A stretch of 64,000 nucleotides of DNA from Acidobacteriota bacterium (GTDB taxonomy: Bacteria > Acidobacteriota > Terriglobia > Bryobacterales > Bryobacteraceae). Both the position numbers and the translations under genes were made by a program. The stretch lies in the NCBI GenBank assembly GCA_017307505.1, contig JAFKEE010000039.1, positions 62,001-126,000 on the forward strand. Reading direction: 5' to 3'. This document shows, piece by piece, positions 46,161-55,325 of this stretch; the first letter of the stretch is position 1; the number at the start of each line of letters is the position of its first letter. Below the pieces are notes generated by a model that saw only the letters and a program-made list of their open reading frames with translations, did not search any database and was not told the DNA's origin.

Positions 46161-49100
46161 ATGCTGCAACTGAATCGACGCCTGATCTCGAGTCTCATCC
46201 TCGTGGTCGCGGCCTGCGTCGCACCAGCGGCTCTTTGGGGACAAGGGACTGATTTAGCAGGGATTCGCGGCACAGTCACCGACATCTCCGGCGCGCGAGT
46301 ACCCAATGCCAAAGTTACGATCACGGACCTGGGCACACAGGCCGTGAGGATTCTCGAAACAAATGCGGAAGGGGAGTACGAAGCCACCGGTCTCAAATCC
46401 GGCAGCTACAAGGTCTCCTTCTCGGCCACCGGCTTCAACACGCTGGAGTTCAGCGGAGTCGTGTTGCGCACGAGCGAAACCGCGCGACTGGATGGCCATC
46501 TGGAAATCGGCCGCGCCAACGAGGTGGTGGTCATCAAGGAAGAAGCGCCCATGGTCCAGACCGACAACCCGACCGTGGGCGGCTCGCTGAACAATGAGCA
46601 GGTCACAGCCCTGCCCCGCGACAGCCGCGACTATACCTCGTTTCTGTACTTGAGCCCGAACGTCACGCAGAGCAGTACGGACGGGAGCTTCAAGTTCCTG
46701 GGCGCACAGAGCTATGGAGCCAGTTTCTCGGTGGACGGCCAGCGTACCAATGGCGGCGTCTTTGGCGGCCCCACTTCCAGCCAGCCTTCGCTCGAGACCG
46801 TCGGCGAGGTCACCGTGCTTTCGAACAACTTCACGGCCGAGTATGCCGGTATCGCCAACATCCGCGTCAGCACCCGCCGCGGCGACGCCACTTACCATGG
46901 CTCGGCTTTCTGGGATAACAAGAACTCCGCTTTGGCGGCCTGGGACATCCGGGACAAGAATGGCCAGGCCAGTTTCGTCCCCACGCCCGCCACCGACAGA
47001 TACCCGAATCCGTATTTCAACCTCAACGAGTTCGGCGGTTCCTTTGGCGGCCCGCTGCCGAAGATCAAGAACACCTACTTCTTCGCGGCCTATGAACGAC
47101 GCTATCTAAACAGTCCGGTCTACATCCGCAACACACGGCTGCCGCACCCTTCGTTGCTGGCTGGTGACTTCACTAAGGTGGCCGATTCAGTCAAGCCGCT
47201 GGTGCCGTCTGGTGTTGCGCTGACCCCTACGGAGATCGCGCAGAACACGGTGGATGGCGCCGGCGAGCGGTTTACAACGATCCCGCAACGGCTGCTGAAT
47301 CCGACCACCGCCAAACTGGTGCAGAGCTATTTCCCGCAGATCAGCACCAGCGCGCCCATCAATGCTTCGAACGGCCGGCTGGTGGAGTATTCGACCAATG
47401 TGCCCGGCACGTTGGTGCGCAACCTGGGCACCATACGTGTCGACCACGACTTTCGCGAAGCCGATCGCATGTACGTCGTCTATAACGCGCAGAGCCTGGA
47501 CTCAGCCAACAGCGCAGTGGTGGCGCCGTTCCTACCTCTGGGCCTGACACAGAACAACAGCCGCAATGACACGGTCTCCATCTCGGAGATCCACATGTTC
47601 GCGCCGACCGTGATCAATGAAGCGCGCGGCGGCTTCAACCGTGTGCCCAGCTTCCGGCGCTCGAACAACACTCTGCGGGAAGTCCTGCAGAACATCGGTT
47701 TTAACGATGCAGACATAAAGGCCTACGGCGACGTGATCACACCGTCGGCGCTGGACACCTTTGGTCATCCCGCCGTGAACCTGGGTACGAACTTCCAGGC
47801 GCTGACCAACGGCGGCCGCAATACCTACCGGCCGTTGGATCAGACGCTCGTGACGTTCGGCGACACCATCACCTGGCTGAAGGGCCGGCACACGATCAAG
47901 GCCGGCGCCGATGCGGTCTACAATGCCGCGAAAGACGGCTTCACCAGCGGCCGCGGCAACCCTCGCGGTCTCATCAACTACAGCGGAGCCGGCACCGATC
48001 CCCTGGCCCGCTTCCTCATGGGCCTGCCCGCCAACACGGTCAGCTACGTGAACCAGTTCCGTCCCCCCATGGACGTGCACAACTGGGAGCAGGGCTACTT
48101 CGTCCAGGACGATTTCAAAGTCCATCCACGCCTGACCCTCAATCTGGGCCTGCGCTATGAGATCGTCACCCCGTTCACCGAGAACAACGACCTGATGGTG
48201 AACTTCGACCCCGACTTCGTCGGCAACGGCAAGCGAGGCCGCTATGTCGTGCCATCGCAAAAGACCCTCGCCTATGTGGACCCCCGCTACATCGCCTTCG
48301 GCGTCGTCACGGCGGACAAACTTGATCTGCCGCGCTCGCTCGTCCGGACCGACTACGGAAACATCGCGCCGCGCATCGGTGTGGCCTGGCGGGTCACTGA
48401 AAAGTTCGTGCTCCGCGGCGGCTATGGCATGTTCTACCCCACCTCGGCCGCACAGGGCATTCGTGATCCTCTGGCGACCAACTCCTTCCAGGTGAGCCTG
48501 ACGAAGACCAACACCGCGGATGCGCCACTTTCCGGTTGGCCGGGCGCCACGCATGGCAGCAGCCCGATGTCCGGCGGCGCGCTCAGTGCCCTCAGCGGCA
48601 TTACCTCCGGCAATTGGGTCCCATTTAACCTGAAGCAGCCCCGCATCCATCAGTACAATGTGACCCTCGAACGGGAGCTAGGCTGGCAGACCGGCATCCG
48701 CGTGTCCTACCTCGGCACCCTGATGCGGCGCCTCATCTCCGGCGCTGACGCCAACCTGATTCCGCCCAGCGACCAGCCGTTCGGCACCACTACCGGCGAC
48801 GGCGTCACGGCCTGCTCGCCCGACGACGGCAACTGCGATTACTCCGACGCCGATAAGAAGCGCCTGCCTTATCCGGACCTCGGTAACTATCTCACCGGCT
48901 TCGGCAACCTCGGCCATGGCCGCAGTCACGCGTTCCAGACCGAGGTGAACCGCCGCTTCGCCGGCGGCTTCACGCTGAACGCGTCCTACACCTTCCTGGA
49001 TCAGAAATCGACCGCGCCCGACACAGGCAACTCCAGCCTGGGCGGCACGGCCTACAACCAGTTCAATCCCGAAGCGGATTACGGCATGGACGCCTTCACC

Positions 49101-49781
49101 TCCCGCCACCGCTTCATCACCTACGGTGTGGCGCAGGTGCCGTTCGGGCGCAACGCCCGCTTCGGCTCCGGCATGTCCCGCCTCGCTGACACCTTCGTCG
49201 GTGGCTGGCAGCTCTCCTGGCAGGCGTTCGCCAAAACCGGCACGGGCTTCTCCCCATTCTGGCTGTGCGACAACTGCGACCCCATCACGCCCGGCAACCT
49301 GGCCTCCGGCTCGGTGGACGCCACCGGCGGCTTCTACGGCACTGCCTTCCGTCCGCTAGTCACCGGCAACCCGAACGTCAAGAGTGGCGATCGCATCTGG
49401 GATCCCTCCGCCTTCGGCCTCATGCCTCTGGGCGCGGATCTCTTCACCAACCCGAAAGTCGCGGTCCGCAACCTGCTCACCGGACCCGGCACCTATGGCC
49501 TGAACCTCGGCGTCCACAAATCGTTCCGCTTCGGCGAGCGCATTAAGGCCGAACTCGGCGCCGACGCCAATAACGTCCTCAACCATCCCCTGAAGTCGCC
49601 CAACAACTATGACATCGGCTCACTGGGCAATTTCACCATGAAGGTGAACCCCACGACACTCAAGCCGGAGATCCAGGATGTCCAACCGAATCCTGATTTC
49701 GGCCGGCTGCTCACCAGCTACACGCAGGACGGCGTCGACAGCCGCCGCGCCATCCGCCTGCGGCTGAGAATCACGTTCTAG
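46161..49781 (+). CDS. Oar-like TonB-dependent receptor with CarboxypepD_reg domain
   Basis: 1206 residues. Signal peptide (LISSLILVVAACVAPAALWG), regulatory beta domain (about 32-115, IRGTVTDISGARVPNAKVT), plug (about 120-250, with VTALPRDSRDYTSFLYLSP), then a very large barrel with many RYDL/RYEI-type strands and a final LRLRITF. Outer membrane transporter of unknown ligand. SD TAGGAGAG lies a few bases upstream of ATG 46161. It has its own long promoter region and ends at a strong terminator, so it is a single-gene unit. Confidence 0.92.
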   Translation: MLQLNRRLISSLILVVAACVAPAALWGQGTDLAGIRGTVTDISGARVPNAKVTITDLGTQAVRILETNAEGEYEATGLKSGSYKVSFSATGFNTLEFSGVVLRTSETARLDGHLEIGRANEVVVIKEEAPMVQTDNPTVGGSLNNEQVTALPRDSRDYTSFLYLSPNVTQSSTDGSFKFLGAQSYGASFSVDGQRTNGGVFGGPTSSQPSLETVGEVTVLSNNFTAEYAGIANIRVSTRRGDATYHGSAFWDNKNSALAAWDIRDKNGQASFVPTPATDRYPNPYFNLNEFGGSFGGPLPKIKNTYFFAAYERRYLNSPVYIRNTRLPHPSLLAGDFTKVADSVKPLVPSGVALTPTEIAQNTVDGAGERFTTIPQRLLNPTTAKLVQSYFPQISTSAPINASNGRLVEYSTNVPGTLVRNLGTIRVDHDFREADRMYVVYNAQSLDSANSAVVAPFLPLGLTQNNSRNDTVSISEIHMFAPTVINEARGGFNRVPSFRRSNNTLREVLQNIGFNDADIKAYGDVITPSALDTFGHPAVNLGTNFQALTNGGRNTYRPLDQTLVTFGDTITWLKGRHTIKAGADAVYNAAKDGFTSGRGNPRGLINYSGAGTDPLARFLMGLPANTVSYVNQFRPPMDVHNWEQGYFVQDDFKVHPRLTLNLGLRYEIVTPFTENNDLMVNFDPDFVGNGKRGRYVVPSQKTLAYVDPRYIAFGVVTADKLDLPRSLVRTDYGNIAPRIGVAWRVTEKFVLRGGYGMFYPTSAAQGIRDPLATNSFQVSLTKTNTADAPLSGWPGATHGSSPMSGGALSALSGITSGNWVPFNLKQPRIHQYNVTLERELGWQTGIRVSYLGTLMRRLISGADANLIPPSDQPFGTTTGDGVTACSPDDGNCDYSDADKKRLPYPDLGNYLTGFGNLGHGRSHAFQTEVNRRFAGGFTLNASYTFLDQKSTAPDTGNSSLGGTAYNQFNPEADYGMDAFTSRHRFITYGVAQVPFGRNARFGSGMSRLADTFVGGWQLSWQAFAKTGTGFSPFWLCDNCDPITPGNLASGSVDATGGFYGTAFRPLVTGNPNVKSGDRIWDPSAFGLMPLGADLFTNPKVAVRNLLTGPGTYGLNLGVHKSFRFGERIKAELGADANNVLNHPLKSPNNYDIGSLGNFTMKVNPTTLKPEIQDVQPNPDFGRLLTSYTQDGVDSRRAIRLRLRITF

Positions 49782-49801
49782 TCACCAGCTATCGCGAAAG
49801 G

Positions 49802-49840
49802 AAGAAGCCGCAGCCCCACCGGGTTGCGGCTTCTTTCGTT
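49802..49840. terminator. Intrinsic terminator between TonB receptor and PQQ-propeller genes
   Basis: AAGAAGCCGCA (49802-49812) and TGCGGCTTCTT (49825-49835) form a perfect 11-bp stem with a 12-base loop, followed by TCGTTT on the plus strand. The A-rich left flank means it can also serve the convergent minus-strand gene ending at 49853. Confidence 0.8.
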
Positions 49841-49852
49841 TCGGCTGCCAGA

Positions 49853-51085
49853 TTACTGCAGTTTCACCAGGGCCTGGTAGGAATCCACCCACAGCCCGCC
49901 GTCCACTGGCGTGACGCTTCCAAAAGACCAGTTGGCCTCAGCGGTCTTGCGCGAGTAAGACCACAGGATCGCGCGGGTATCGAGATCCAGTGCATAGAGA
50001 GTCCCGCGCGGCGAGGGCGCAGGTTGGCTCGCGACGCTGCCCTGGAAATACAGGACCCGCCCAGCCACCGCCGTGGAGGGCGCTCTCTCCGTGAATTGCC
50101 CGGCCAGTTCCCAGGAAGTCCGGCCGGAATCCTTCTCAAAGGCAATCAGGTACCCCGTGGTGATCCCAACCAGAACGGAGCCGGCATCGACGAGACCGAA
50201 TACGGACACCTGCCGCTCGCGTCCCTCCACGACACGGCGAATCTCCACCGGCTTCCATTGATCCCGGCCCGTGTCGCGCGCGATTGCGTAAAGATACGAG
50301 TCGCCGGCGCCGTAGATCGTCGTCGCCGTGACCACCGGTTGCCCCAAGCAGACGCCCTGATGGACGTAGGGCGCCTCCGCCCGATACCGCCAGCGCTCCT
50401 GGCCGGTGGCTGCGTCGAGGGCGAACAGGTAGTTGCCGGCCGGCTTCTTCGGATCGCCTGCCACCGCGTCGGCGCTGGAGGTCAGGTAGATGTTGTTATC
50501 CATCACGATGGGCCGGGAGGTACAGCCAGGGCGGGACGCGCTGAGGGCCACTTTCCAACGCTCCTTACCGGTAGCCAGGTCCAGGGCGTGAAACGCTCCG
50601 TCCTTCGCCAGGATGTAGGCCAGGTCGCCACGGATCACAACGGCCGCATCCAGCACAGGATCCGGACCGCGCCAAAGCTCCTTGCCTGTCGCCAGCGAAA
50701 GTGCCACGACGGCTCCAGGATAAGCAGCGGCATAGGGCACCACCACGGTTCCACCCGAGACTGCGGGTGGTGTCGAGACCGACCCTGTACCGGACTTGAA
50801 GGCTGGGCGGTGCGACCACTTCACCTTCCCCGTGAGAGTGTCCACTGCAAAGAGGCCGCCTGCCCCGGTGGGACTACCTGCCAGGATGACGTTGCCGGCC
50901 AGCGTGGAAGGCCCCCAATCGCGGAAGCCCGCATTCACAGCAAATTTCTCCACAGGCGCAGTCCGCAGGGCTTTGAGCGCGGACTGGTCAGCCTGCGCAA
51001 AGGCCACACACCCGCAGAACATCGCGATCGCAGTGGAAATGACAGGGACAATGCCCGGAAGCGGACGTACCCTCGGCTCAATCAT
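49853..51085 (-). CDS. Exported PQQ-like beta-propeller (quinoprotein-type) protein
   Basis: 410 residues. Signal peptide (IVPVISTAIAMFCGCVAFAQ), then about seven propeller blades marked by repeated LFAVDTLTGKVKW, VALSLATGKELW, FHALDLATGKERW, LFALDAATGQERW, LYALDLDTRAILW phrases. The PQQ-binding acids of alcohol dehydrogenases are not evident, so it is more like a binding or scaffold propeller. The frame can start at GTG 51091 or ATG 51085; the ATG is preferred. Confidence 0.85.
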   Translation of the reverse strand: MIEPRVRPLPGIVPVISTAIAMFCGCVAFAQADQSALKALRTAPVEKFAVNAGFRDWGPSTLAGNVILAGSPTGAGGLFAVDTLTGKVKWSHRPAFKSGTGSVSTPPAVSGGTVVVPYAAAYPGAVVALSLATGKELWRGPDPVLDAAVVIRGDLAYILAKDGAFHALDLATGKERWKVALSASRPGCTSRPIVMDNNIYLTSSADAVAGDPKKPAGNYLFALDAATGQERWRYRAEAPYVHQGVCLGQPVVTATTIYGAGDSYLYAIARDTGRDQWKPVEIRRVVEGRERQVSVFGLVDAGSVLVGITTGYLIAFEKDSGRTSWELAGQFTERAPSTAVAGRVLYFQGSVASQPAPSPRGTLYALDLDTRAILWSYSRKTAEANWSFGSVTPVDGGLWVDSYQALVKLQ

Positions 51086-51148
51086 GTGCACTTACTATCG
51101 CACGGGCGGACGGGCTGCGTTGACTGAGTCTCACCGGCTCACTGGGGT

Positions 51149-52318
51149 TCAGGCGCCTTCGGGACGGCTGTCGAGCATGCTCGGTGCCGGCTGCGGAGAA
51201 ATCACCGGCAGCCTGCGCGGATATCTGCGGCCATTCAACAGCACGCCGATCCACGTGGGGCGCACCATCAGGTCATACGAGGCAAGGAGTATCGCCACGG
51301 AGAGGGCTAGAACGATGGGCACCTTGGCCAGCGCGGGCAACGGCAGCGGCATCAGCGCCACCTGCAGGCCGACAACCACAGGCATGTGCATGATGAACAG
51401 CCAGTACGACGCGTCGGACATGTAACGCCACCGCGGACTCGGTTCGCTGCACAATTTCAGGAACAATCCGGTGCAGACGAAGATGTTGAACCAGCAGAGC
51501 AGCACGTTGCCCGCCGCTTTGATGTAAGGATGAGTGCCGCCGGGCACCAGGCCATACACCAGGAAAGCTGGCACGGCCAGTGTCAGGTAGATCCAGACAT
51601 GCCGCTTGAACCTGTCCAGCAAATCCCGATTCGTGTACAGCAGCCACCCGAAAGTAAAGGGAGGAATGTAAGCAAGCAGGATCGGCAGTTCCGGCGTGAA
51701 TCCGTCGCAGTCCTTCAGATTCCCGCGCATGGAGGCCAGTTGCAGCCAGGAGAACAGGGCAAACAGAGCCGGCGCATAGGGCTTCTGTAGAGCCCAGCGG
51801 TAGGCGGTGTGAATGCGCTCGATCAGCCCGGCCGGAAACCAGCGGGACAACCAGGCAACCGCCCCGCCGATCGCGTAGAGAATAAGCAGGTACTCGAGGA
51901 ACCACAGATGAAGCGGATGCAACCGCTGTAGCACAGCCCCGCCCAGGAAGGCCGGAATGACGAACTGAGTGCCCTTCTCCAGACTGATCACGATGGTCGC
52001 CATCAGGGGAAACAAAAAGGCCCAGAAGACAGCGAACGGGATGAGGACTCGCTTCACGCGGTTATTGACGAAGGAAGCCGGACCGCGGCCATTCCAAAGC
52101 AGCGCCCCGAAGAAGCCGGCCATGACATAAAACGCCGGCATCCGGAAAGAATGGATGATGCCCAGGGTGAACGATAATGCGGTGCTCGGATGAGGATCGA
52201 TATAGGGCCAGTGCCCGTCGCCGGAATACCCGACGACCACATGCAGGTAAATCCCCATCAGCATCATGGACGCGCGCATGCTGTCCAGGGCGTGGTAGCG
52301 GACATTCGATGGATTCAT
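51149..52318 (-). CDS. Acyltransferase 3 family membrane protein (OpgC/MdoC-like)
   Basis: 389 residues, about ten membrane helices. The N-terminus RYHALDSMRASMMLMGIYLHVVVGY has the family pattern (LDxLRxxxxxxxVxxH), with HSFRMPAFYVMAGFF as the second conserved block. Such proteins O-acetylate or O-succinylate sugars of glucans, O-antigens or antibiotics using a cytoplasmic acyl donor. Neighbours give no clue to the acceptor. Ends 63 bases before the start of the PQQ-propeller gene on the same strand. Confidence 0.9.
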   Translation of the reverse strand: MNPSNVRYHALDSMRASMMLMGIYLHVVVGYSGDGHWPYIDPHPSTALSFTLGIIHSFRMPAFYVMAGFFGALLWNGRGPASFVNNRVKRVLIPFAVFWAFLFPLMATIVISLEKGTQFVIPAFLGGAVLQRLHPLHLWFLEYLLILYAIGGAVAWLSRWFPAGLIERIHTAYRWALQKPYAPALFALFSWLQLASMRGNLKDCDGFTPELPILLAYIPPFTFGWLLYTNRDLLDRFKRHVWIYLTLAVPAFLVYGLVPGGTHPYIKAAGNVLLCWFNIFVCTGLFLKLCSEPSPRWRYMSDASYWLFIMHMPVVVGLQVALMPLPLPALAKVPIVLALSVAILLASYDLMVRPTWIGVLLNGRRYPRRLPVISPQPAPSMLDSRPEGA

Positions 52319-52648
52319 GATCTGCTTGAAGCGGGGTTCGGCGCGTAGCGGCGCCCACCAGCTTCTCTCTCCAAACTACGAGCCGTCGCCCGGCCGGGTT
52401 CATAAAACTTCAACCAGCATGCACATTATTTAATCAGCTATTCAGCTACCAGTATCTGATCGTCCTGTGACGAATACCGAACGCCCATAAACAGATGCAG
52501 GGAAAGCCAGGACGCCATACACCCCCTCCCACCGCCATCCAGGGAAGCGATTCGCGCGCGGCTCTTCCGCCCCGGCCGGAACGCAGAGGGGAGGGATGTA
52601 TTCGGCGATCTGAGTGTGTATGATTGTGCTGTCCGGAGGTATGGACTA
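52319..52648. other. 330-base divergent intergenic region
   Basis: Between the acyltransferase gene (minus) and the lipoprotein gene (plus). It holds an AT-rich patch (52401-52450) with a tandem AGCTA repeat that may be the minus-strand promoter, TATGAT (52619-52624) as a possible -10 for the lipoprotein, and its SD GGAGGT (52635-52640). Nothing else seen. Confidence 0.5.
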
Positions 52649-53278
52649 ATGGGTATGAAACTCTTCTCTGCCGCAACCGTGACAGTTGCCGCGATCCTAT
52701 TGTCGAGCTGCTCTGAGGCTCCACCGCCAAGCACCAAAGCCGAAACCGAAGCCAAGAAGGAAGCCGCGAAGCCCACCGGGCCTGTCGCCGCCCGTCTGGC
52801 CTACTTCGAGATGTATAAGGTGGCCCGGACCTGGGCACCTGACCTGCTGACGCTCAACCTGAAGAGCGGCGATGTCACAGACGTCAAGAACGAAGAAGGC
52901 AAGGCTGGCCTTTGGACGGCGGTCTTCGTTTCTCCCAGTAAGAAGGAAGCGCGGACCTTTAGTTGGGCAGTGGCCGACAGCGGAACCGATATCCATAAGG
53001 GCATGAACATTAGTGACAAGCAGACCTGGGGCGGAGCCACTCCCACCAGCAAGGCCTTCGTCAACGGCGAGTTTCTTGTCGATTCCGATGCAGCTTTCAA
53101 GACCGCCAGTGAAAAGGCAGCCGGCTGGCTGAAGACTCATCCTGGCATGAAGTGGACGATGACGCTCGGCAATTCGTCCCGCTTCCCGGCTCCCGTGTGG
53201 TACATCATGTGGGGCAGCGCAAAGGATGGCTACTTCACCTACGTGAACGCCACCACAGGCGCCGTTGTCACCGATTGA
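52649..53278 (+). CDS. Hypothetical lipoprotein
   Basis: 209 residues. Lipobox LLSSC with Cys21, a charged Ala/Lys/Glu linker (about 25-50), then a mixed alpha/beta domain (ARLAYFEMYKVARTWAPDL, FSWAVADSGTDIHKGM, WYIMWGSAKDGYFTYVNATTG). The last phrase resembles PepSY-like domains, which end in a similar Y-V-D-A-TG strand. I do not assign a function. ATG 52649 with GGAGGT eight bases upstream is clear; the frame extends to 52616. An ATG-GAC-TAA mini-frame sits between SD and start (52641-52649). Confidence 0.78.
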   Translation: MGMKLFSAATVTVAAILLSSCSEAPPPSTKAETEAKKEAAKPTGPVAARLAYFEMYKVARTWAPDLLTLNLKSGDVTDVKNEEGKAGLWTAVFVSPSKKEARTFSWAVADSGTDIHKGMNISDKQTWGGATPTSKAFVNGEFLVDSDAAFKTASEKAAGWLKTHPGMKWTMTLGNSSRFPAPVWYIMWGSAKDGYFTYVNATTGAVVTD

Positions 53279-53480
53279 TTCGGGATTGGAATTGAGTCCC
53301 CGATGGCGGCGGACGCGGTCTGTCCGGCGCCATCGGGCCGTGCCCGAGTGAGCGAGAGATGATCCGGGGCGGCCTGGCAGGGCCGGCCACCTCTTCTGCG
53401 ATTGGTGTCCCGCCGGTAGGGAACAGCTGAACCCGGCAGGCGGCGAGAACAATTGGAGCCTCTCCGTGCCCGCCCAGGTC

Positions 53481-54278
53481 CTACGCCATCCTGCGCGCCG
53501 TTCCAATCTGCCGGCGCACATCGTCCAGAATGTCGCCTTCCTTCTCGTACTCCAAGGCCACCAACCCCTTGAACCTGACCTTGTGCAGTTCCTTCATCAC
53601 CTCCGGAATCCGGCACAACCCCTGGCCCAGCGGCACATTCACTTCCCCGCCCCGCGCCTGAATATCCTTCAGGTGCACCAGCTTCAACCGCGAACCCAGC
53701 TTCCGCACCGCATCCACCGTGTCGTAACCGCACGACACAATATGGCCGACATCCAGCGTGCAGCCCACAGTCTCTGACAGGCCATCCAGCGCCTTCAGAA
53801 TGTCCTCCGGACTCTCGTAGTCGAACTTGCGGTTCTTAAAGTAGTGGTTGTGGATGCCGAAGGTCAGGCCCTCGGCACTCATGCGCTCATCCACGTACTT
53901 AAGCACGGTCCCGGTCGGGTCGCCCGTGATATGGGAACACCCCAGGATCCGCGCGAAGCGGATCGCTCCATCCAGATCCGCTTTGTCTTTGATCGTCGGT
54001 GCGTAGTAGGACACACAGCGGATCCCGGCCGCGTCAATCTTGCTGCGGAAACTCGCGAACAGGCCGGCCGGCGGCTTGTTGAAGTTCATGAACTCGCCGC
54101 GAGACATCTCGATCTCGGTCACCTTCAGGGCGCGCAACTGCTCGATCATCGCGTCTGTCGAAATGGCGTGATACGTGTACGCGCCGATCCCAATCCTCAG
54201 TCGCCGCTCCGCCATCAGTGGAACGGAGACACCCCCTGCGCAAAGGGCTCTGGCAAAGTCGCGCCGCGAGTAGCTCAT
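53481..54278 (-). CDS. Sugar phosphate isomerase/epimerase-type TIM-barrel protein with Tat leader
   Basis: 265 residues. Tat-type leader MSYSRRDFARALCAGG. AP endonuclease 2-like barrel (PF01261): metal ligands expected in FGIHNHYF, GCTLDVGHIVSCG and LVALEYEKEGD are present. Family members epimerise or isomerise free sugars. The open frame extends to 54404, but ATG 54278 follows AGGA in the 14-base gap after the ThuA gene, so the two form an operon. Export together with ThuA suggests periplasmic sugar work. Confidence 0.88.
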   Translation of the reverse strand: MSYSRRDFARALCAGGVSVPLMAERRLRIGIGAYTYHAISTDAMIEQLRALKVTEIEMSRGEFMNFNKPPAGLFASFRSKIDAAGIRCVSYYAPTIKDKADLDGAIRFARILGCSHITGDPTGTVLKYVDERMSAEGLTFGIHNHYFKNRKFDYESPEDILKALDGLSETVGCTLDVGHIVSCGYDTVDAVRKLGSRLKLVHLKDIQARGGEVNVPLGQGLCRIPEVMKELHKVRFKGLVALEYEKEGDILDDVRRQIGTARRMA

Positions 54279-54292
54279 GCCCGGGAATCCTG

Positions 54293-55183
54293 CTACTTTC
54301 TGGAGGCCGCCGGCAGCGGCCGCGGCGCTGTTTCGGCGTCCACCTGCCTCGTCGCCCACCGGATCGCCCCGATGATCATCGCCTGCATATCCGGCCTGTC
54401 CCAATTCGCCGGTACGTGGCCCAACGTTGTATAGAACACGCGGCCCTGCCCATAGTTCTTCACCCAGCTCACCGCGAAGTCGCGATCCGCCCGTTTCACC
54501 TTCTTGTTGGAGAGGTCCACCTTCGACGCATCCAGCCGCATCAACACCCGGGTGTTCTCGCGCGAGTAGTTCTTCATCTGGTAGATCTCATCCGTCATCT
54601 GGAACGCCGCGGGCCACTTCTGCATCCCGGGGAAATCCGGATCCTCGACAACGATCGGCGCGTCGAAGGTGCCCCATGGATGCTCGTCGAAGTATCCGCC
54701 CAGCATCTCTCCGTACGCCGGCCACTGCACAAAGGTGATGGCCGCGCTATGGATGCCCAGAAACCCCTTCCCGTCTTCCTGCACGAAAGAGAGCAGGTCC
54801 GCCTTCTGTTGCTCGTCCATCTGAAGCGTCCCGCCCGTATAGAAAATCACCGCGTCAAAATCGTTCAGGTTCTTCGCGTTGTACTCGAGCTTCTTCTTCG
54901 TCAGCGGTTCCGTATCGGTTCTCAGATGAGTGGCCCACAATCCGGTCTCCCGGCCCAACCGCTCCACCGTCGCCATCGCGTGCGAAATGGCCTCATGCCG
55001 GTAGCCCTTCTCATCGCCGATGAACAACACCTGCTTCAGCCGTTTCACAGGCACAGCCCCACCGGCCTGTGTCTGGCTGAAACCGGGCCCGCCCGCCAGC
55101 AACCCCAGGCAGACGGCGACCAGGGCCTGGGCGCTCATCACCTCCGCGGCAAGGCGGCTAAGACGGTGCAATGAACTGTGCAT
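54293..55183 (-). CDS. ThuA-like (trehalose utilisation) exported protein
   Basis: 296 residues. Signal peptide (MSAQALVAVCLGLLAGGPGFSQ), then the ThuA class I glutamine amidotransferase-like domain: VLFIGDEKGYRHEAISHAM, FDAVIFYTGG, GKGFLGIHSAAITF, YGEMLGGYFDEHPWGTF, VSWVKNYGQGRVFYTTLGH. ThuA proteins are linked to sugar (trehalose-like) oxidation, and in this phylum they accompany isomerase-like and Gfo/Idh proteins. ATG 55183 is preferred over TTG 55219. Leads the operon with the TIM-barrel gene. Confidence 0.9.
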   Translation of the reverse strand: MHSSLHRLSRLAAEVMSAQALVAVCLGLLAGGPGFSQTQAGGAVPVKRLKQVLFIGDEKGYRHEAISHAMATVERLGRETGLWATHLRTDTEPLTKKKLEYNAKNLNDFDAVIFYTGGTLQMDEQQKADLLSFVQEDGKGFLGIHSAAITFVQWPAYGEMLGGYFDEHPWGTFDAPIVVEDPDFPGMQKWPAAFQMTDEIYQMKNYSRENTRVLMRLDASKVDLSNKKVKRADRDFAVSWVKNYGQGRVFYTTLGHVPANWDRPDMQAMIIGAIRWATRQVDAETAPRPLPAASRK

Positions 55184-55260
55184 GCAGGGCGGCTTCCTTC
55201 GCTCCGGGTAACTGATCAACTCCTCAGTGTATTGCAGTGCGTGAAAACCCGCGTTGATGC

Positions 55261-55295
55261 GAAAAAGGCGCCCGCGTTTTCCGCGCGCGGGCGCC
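55261..55295 (-). terminator. Intrinsic terminator of the TonB-sialidase operon
   Basis: GGCGCCCGCG (55267-55276) and CGCGGGCGCC (55286-55295) form a perfect 10-bp GC stem with a 9-base loop. On the minus strand it is followed by TTTTTC, 30 bases after the stop of the BNR/LamG gene. Confidence 0.85.
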
Positions 55296-55325
55296 CATTG
55301 TGACTACATCCTGTGGATTTGCGGC

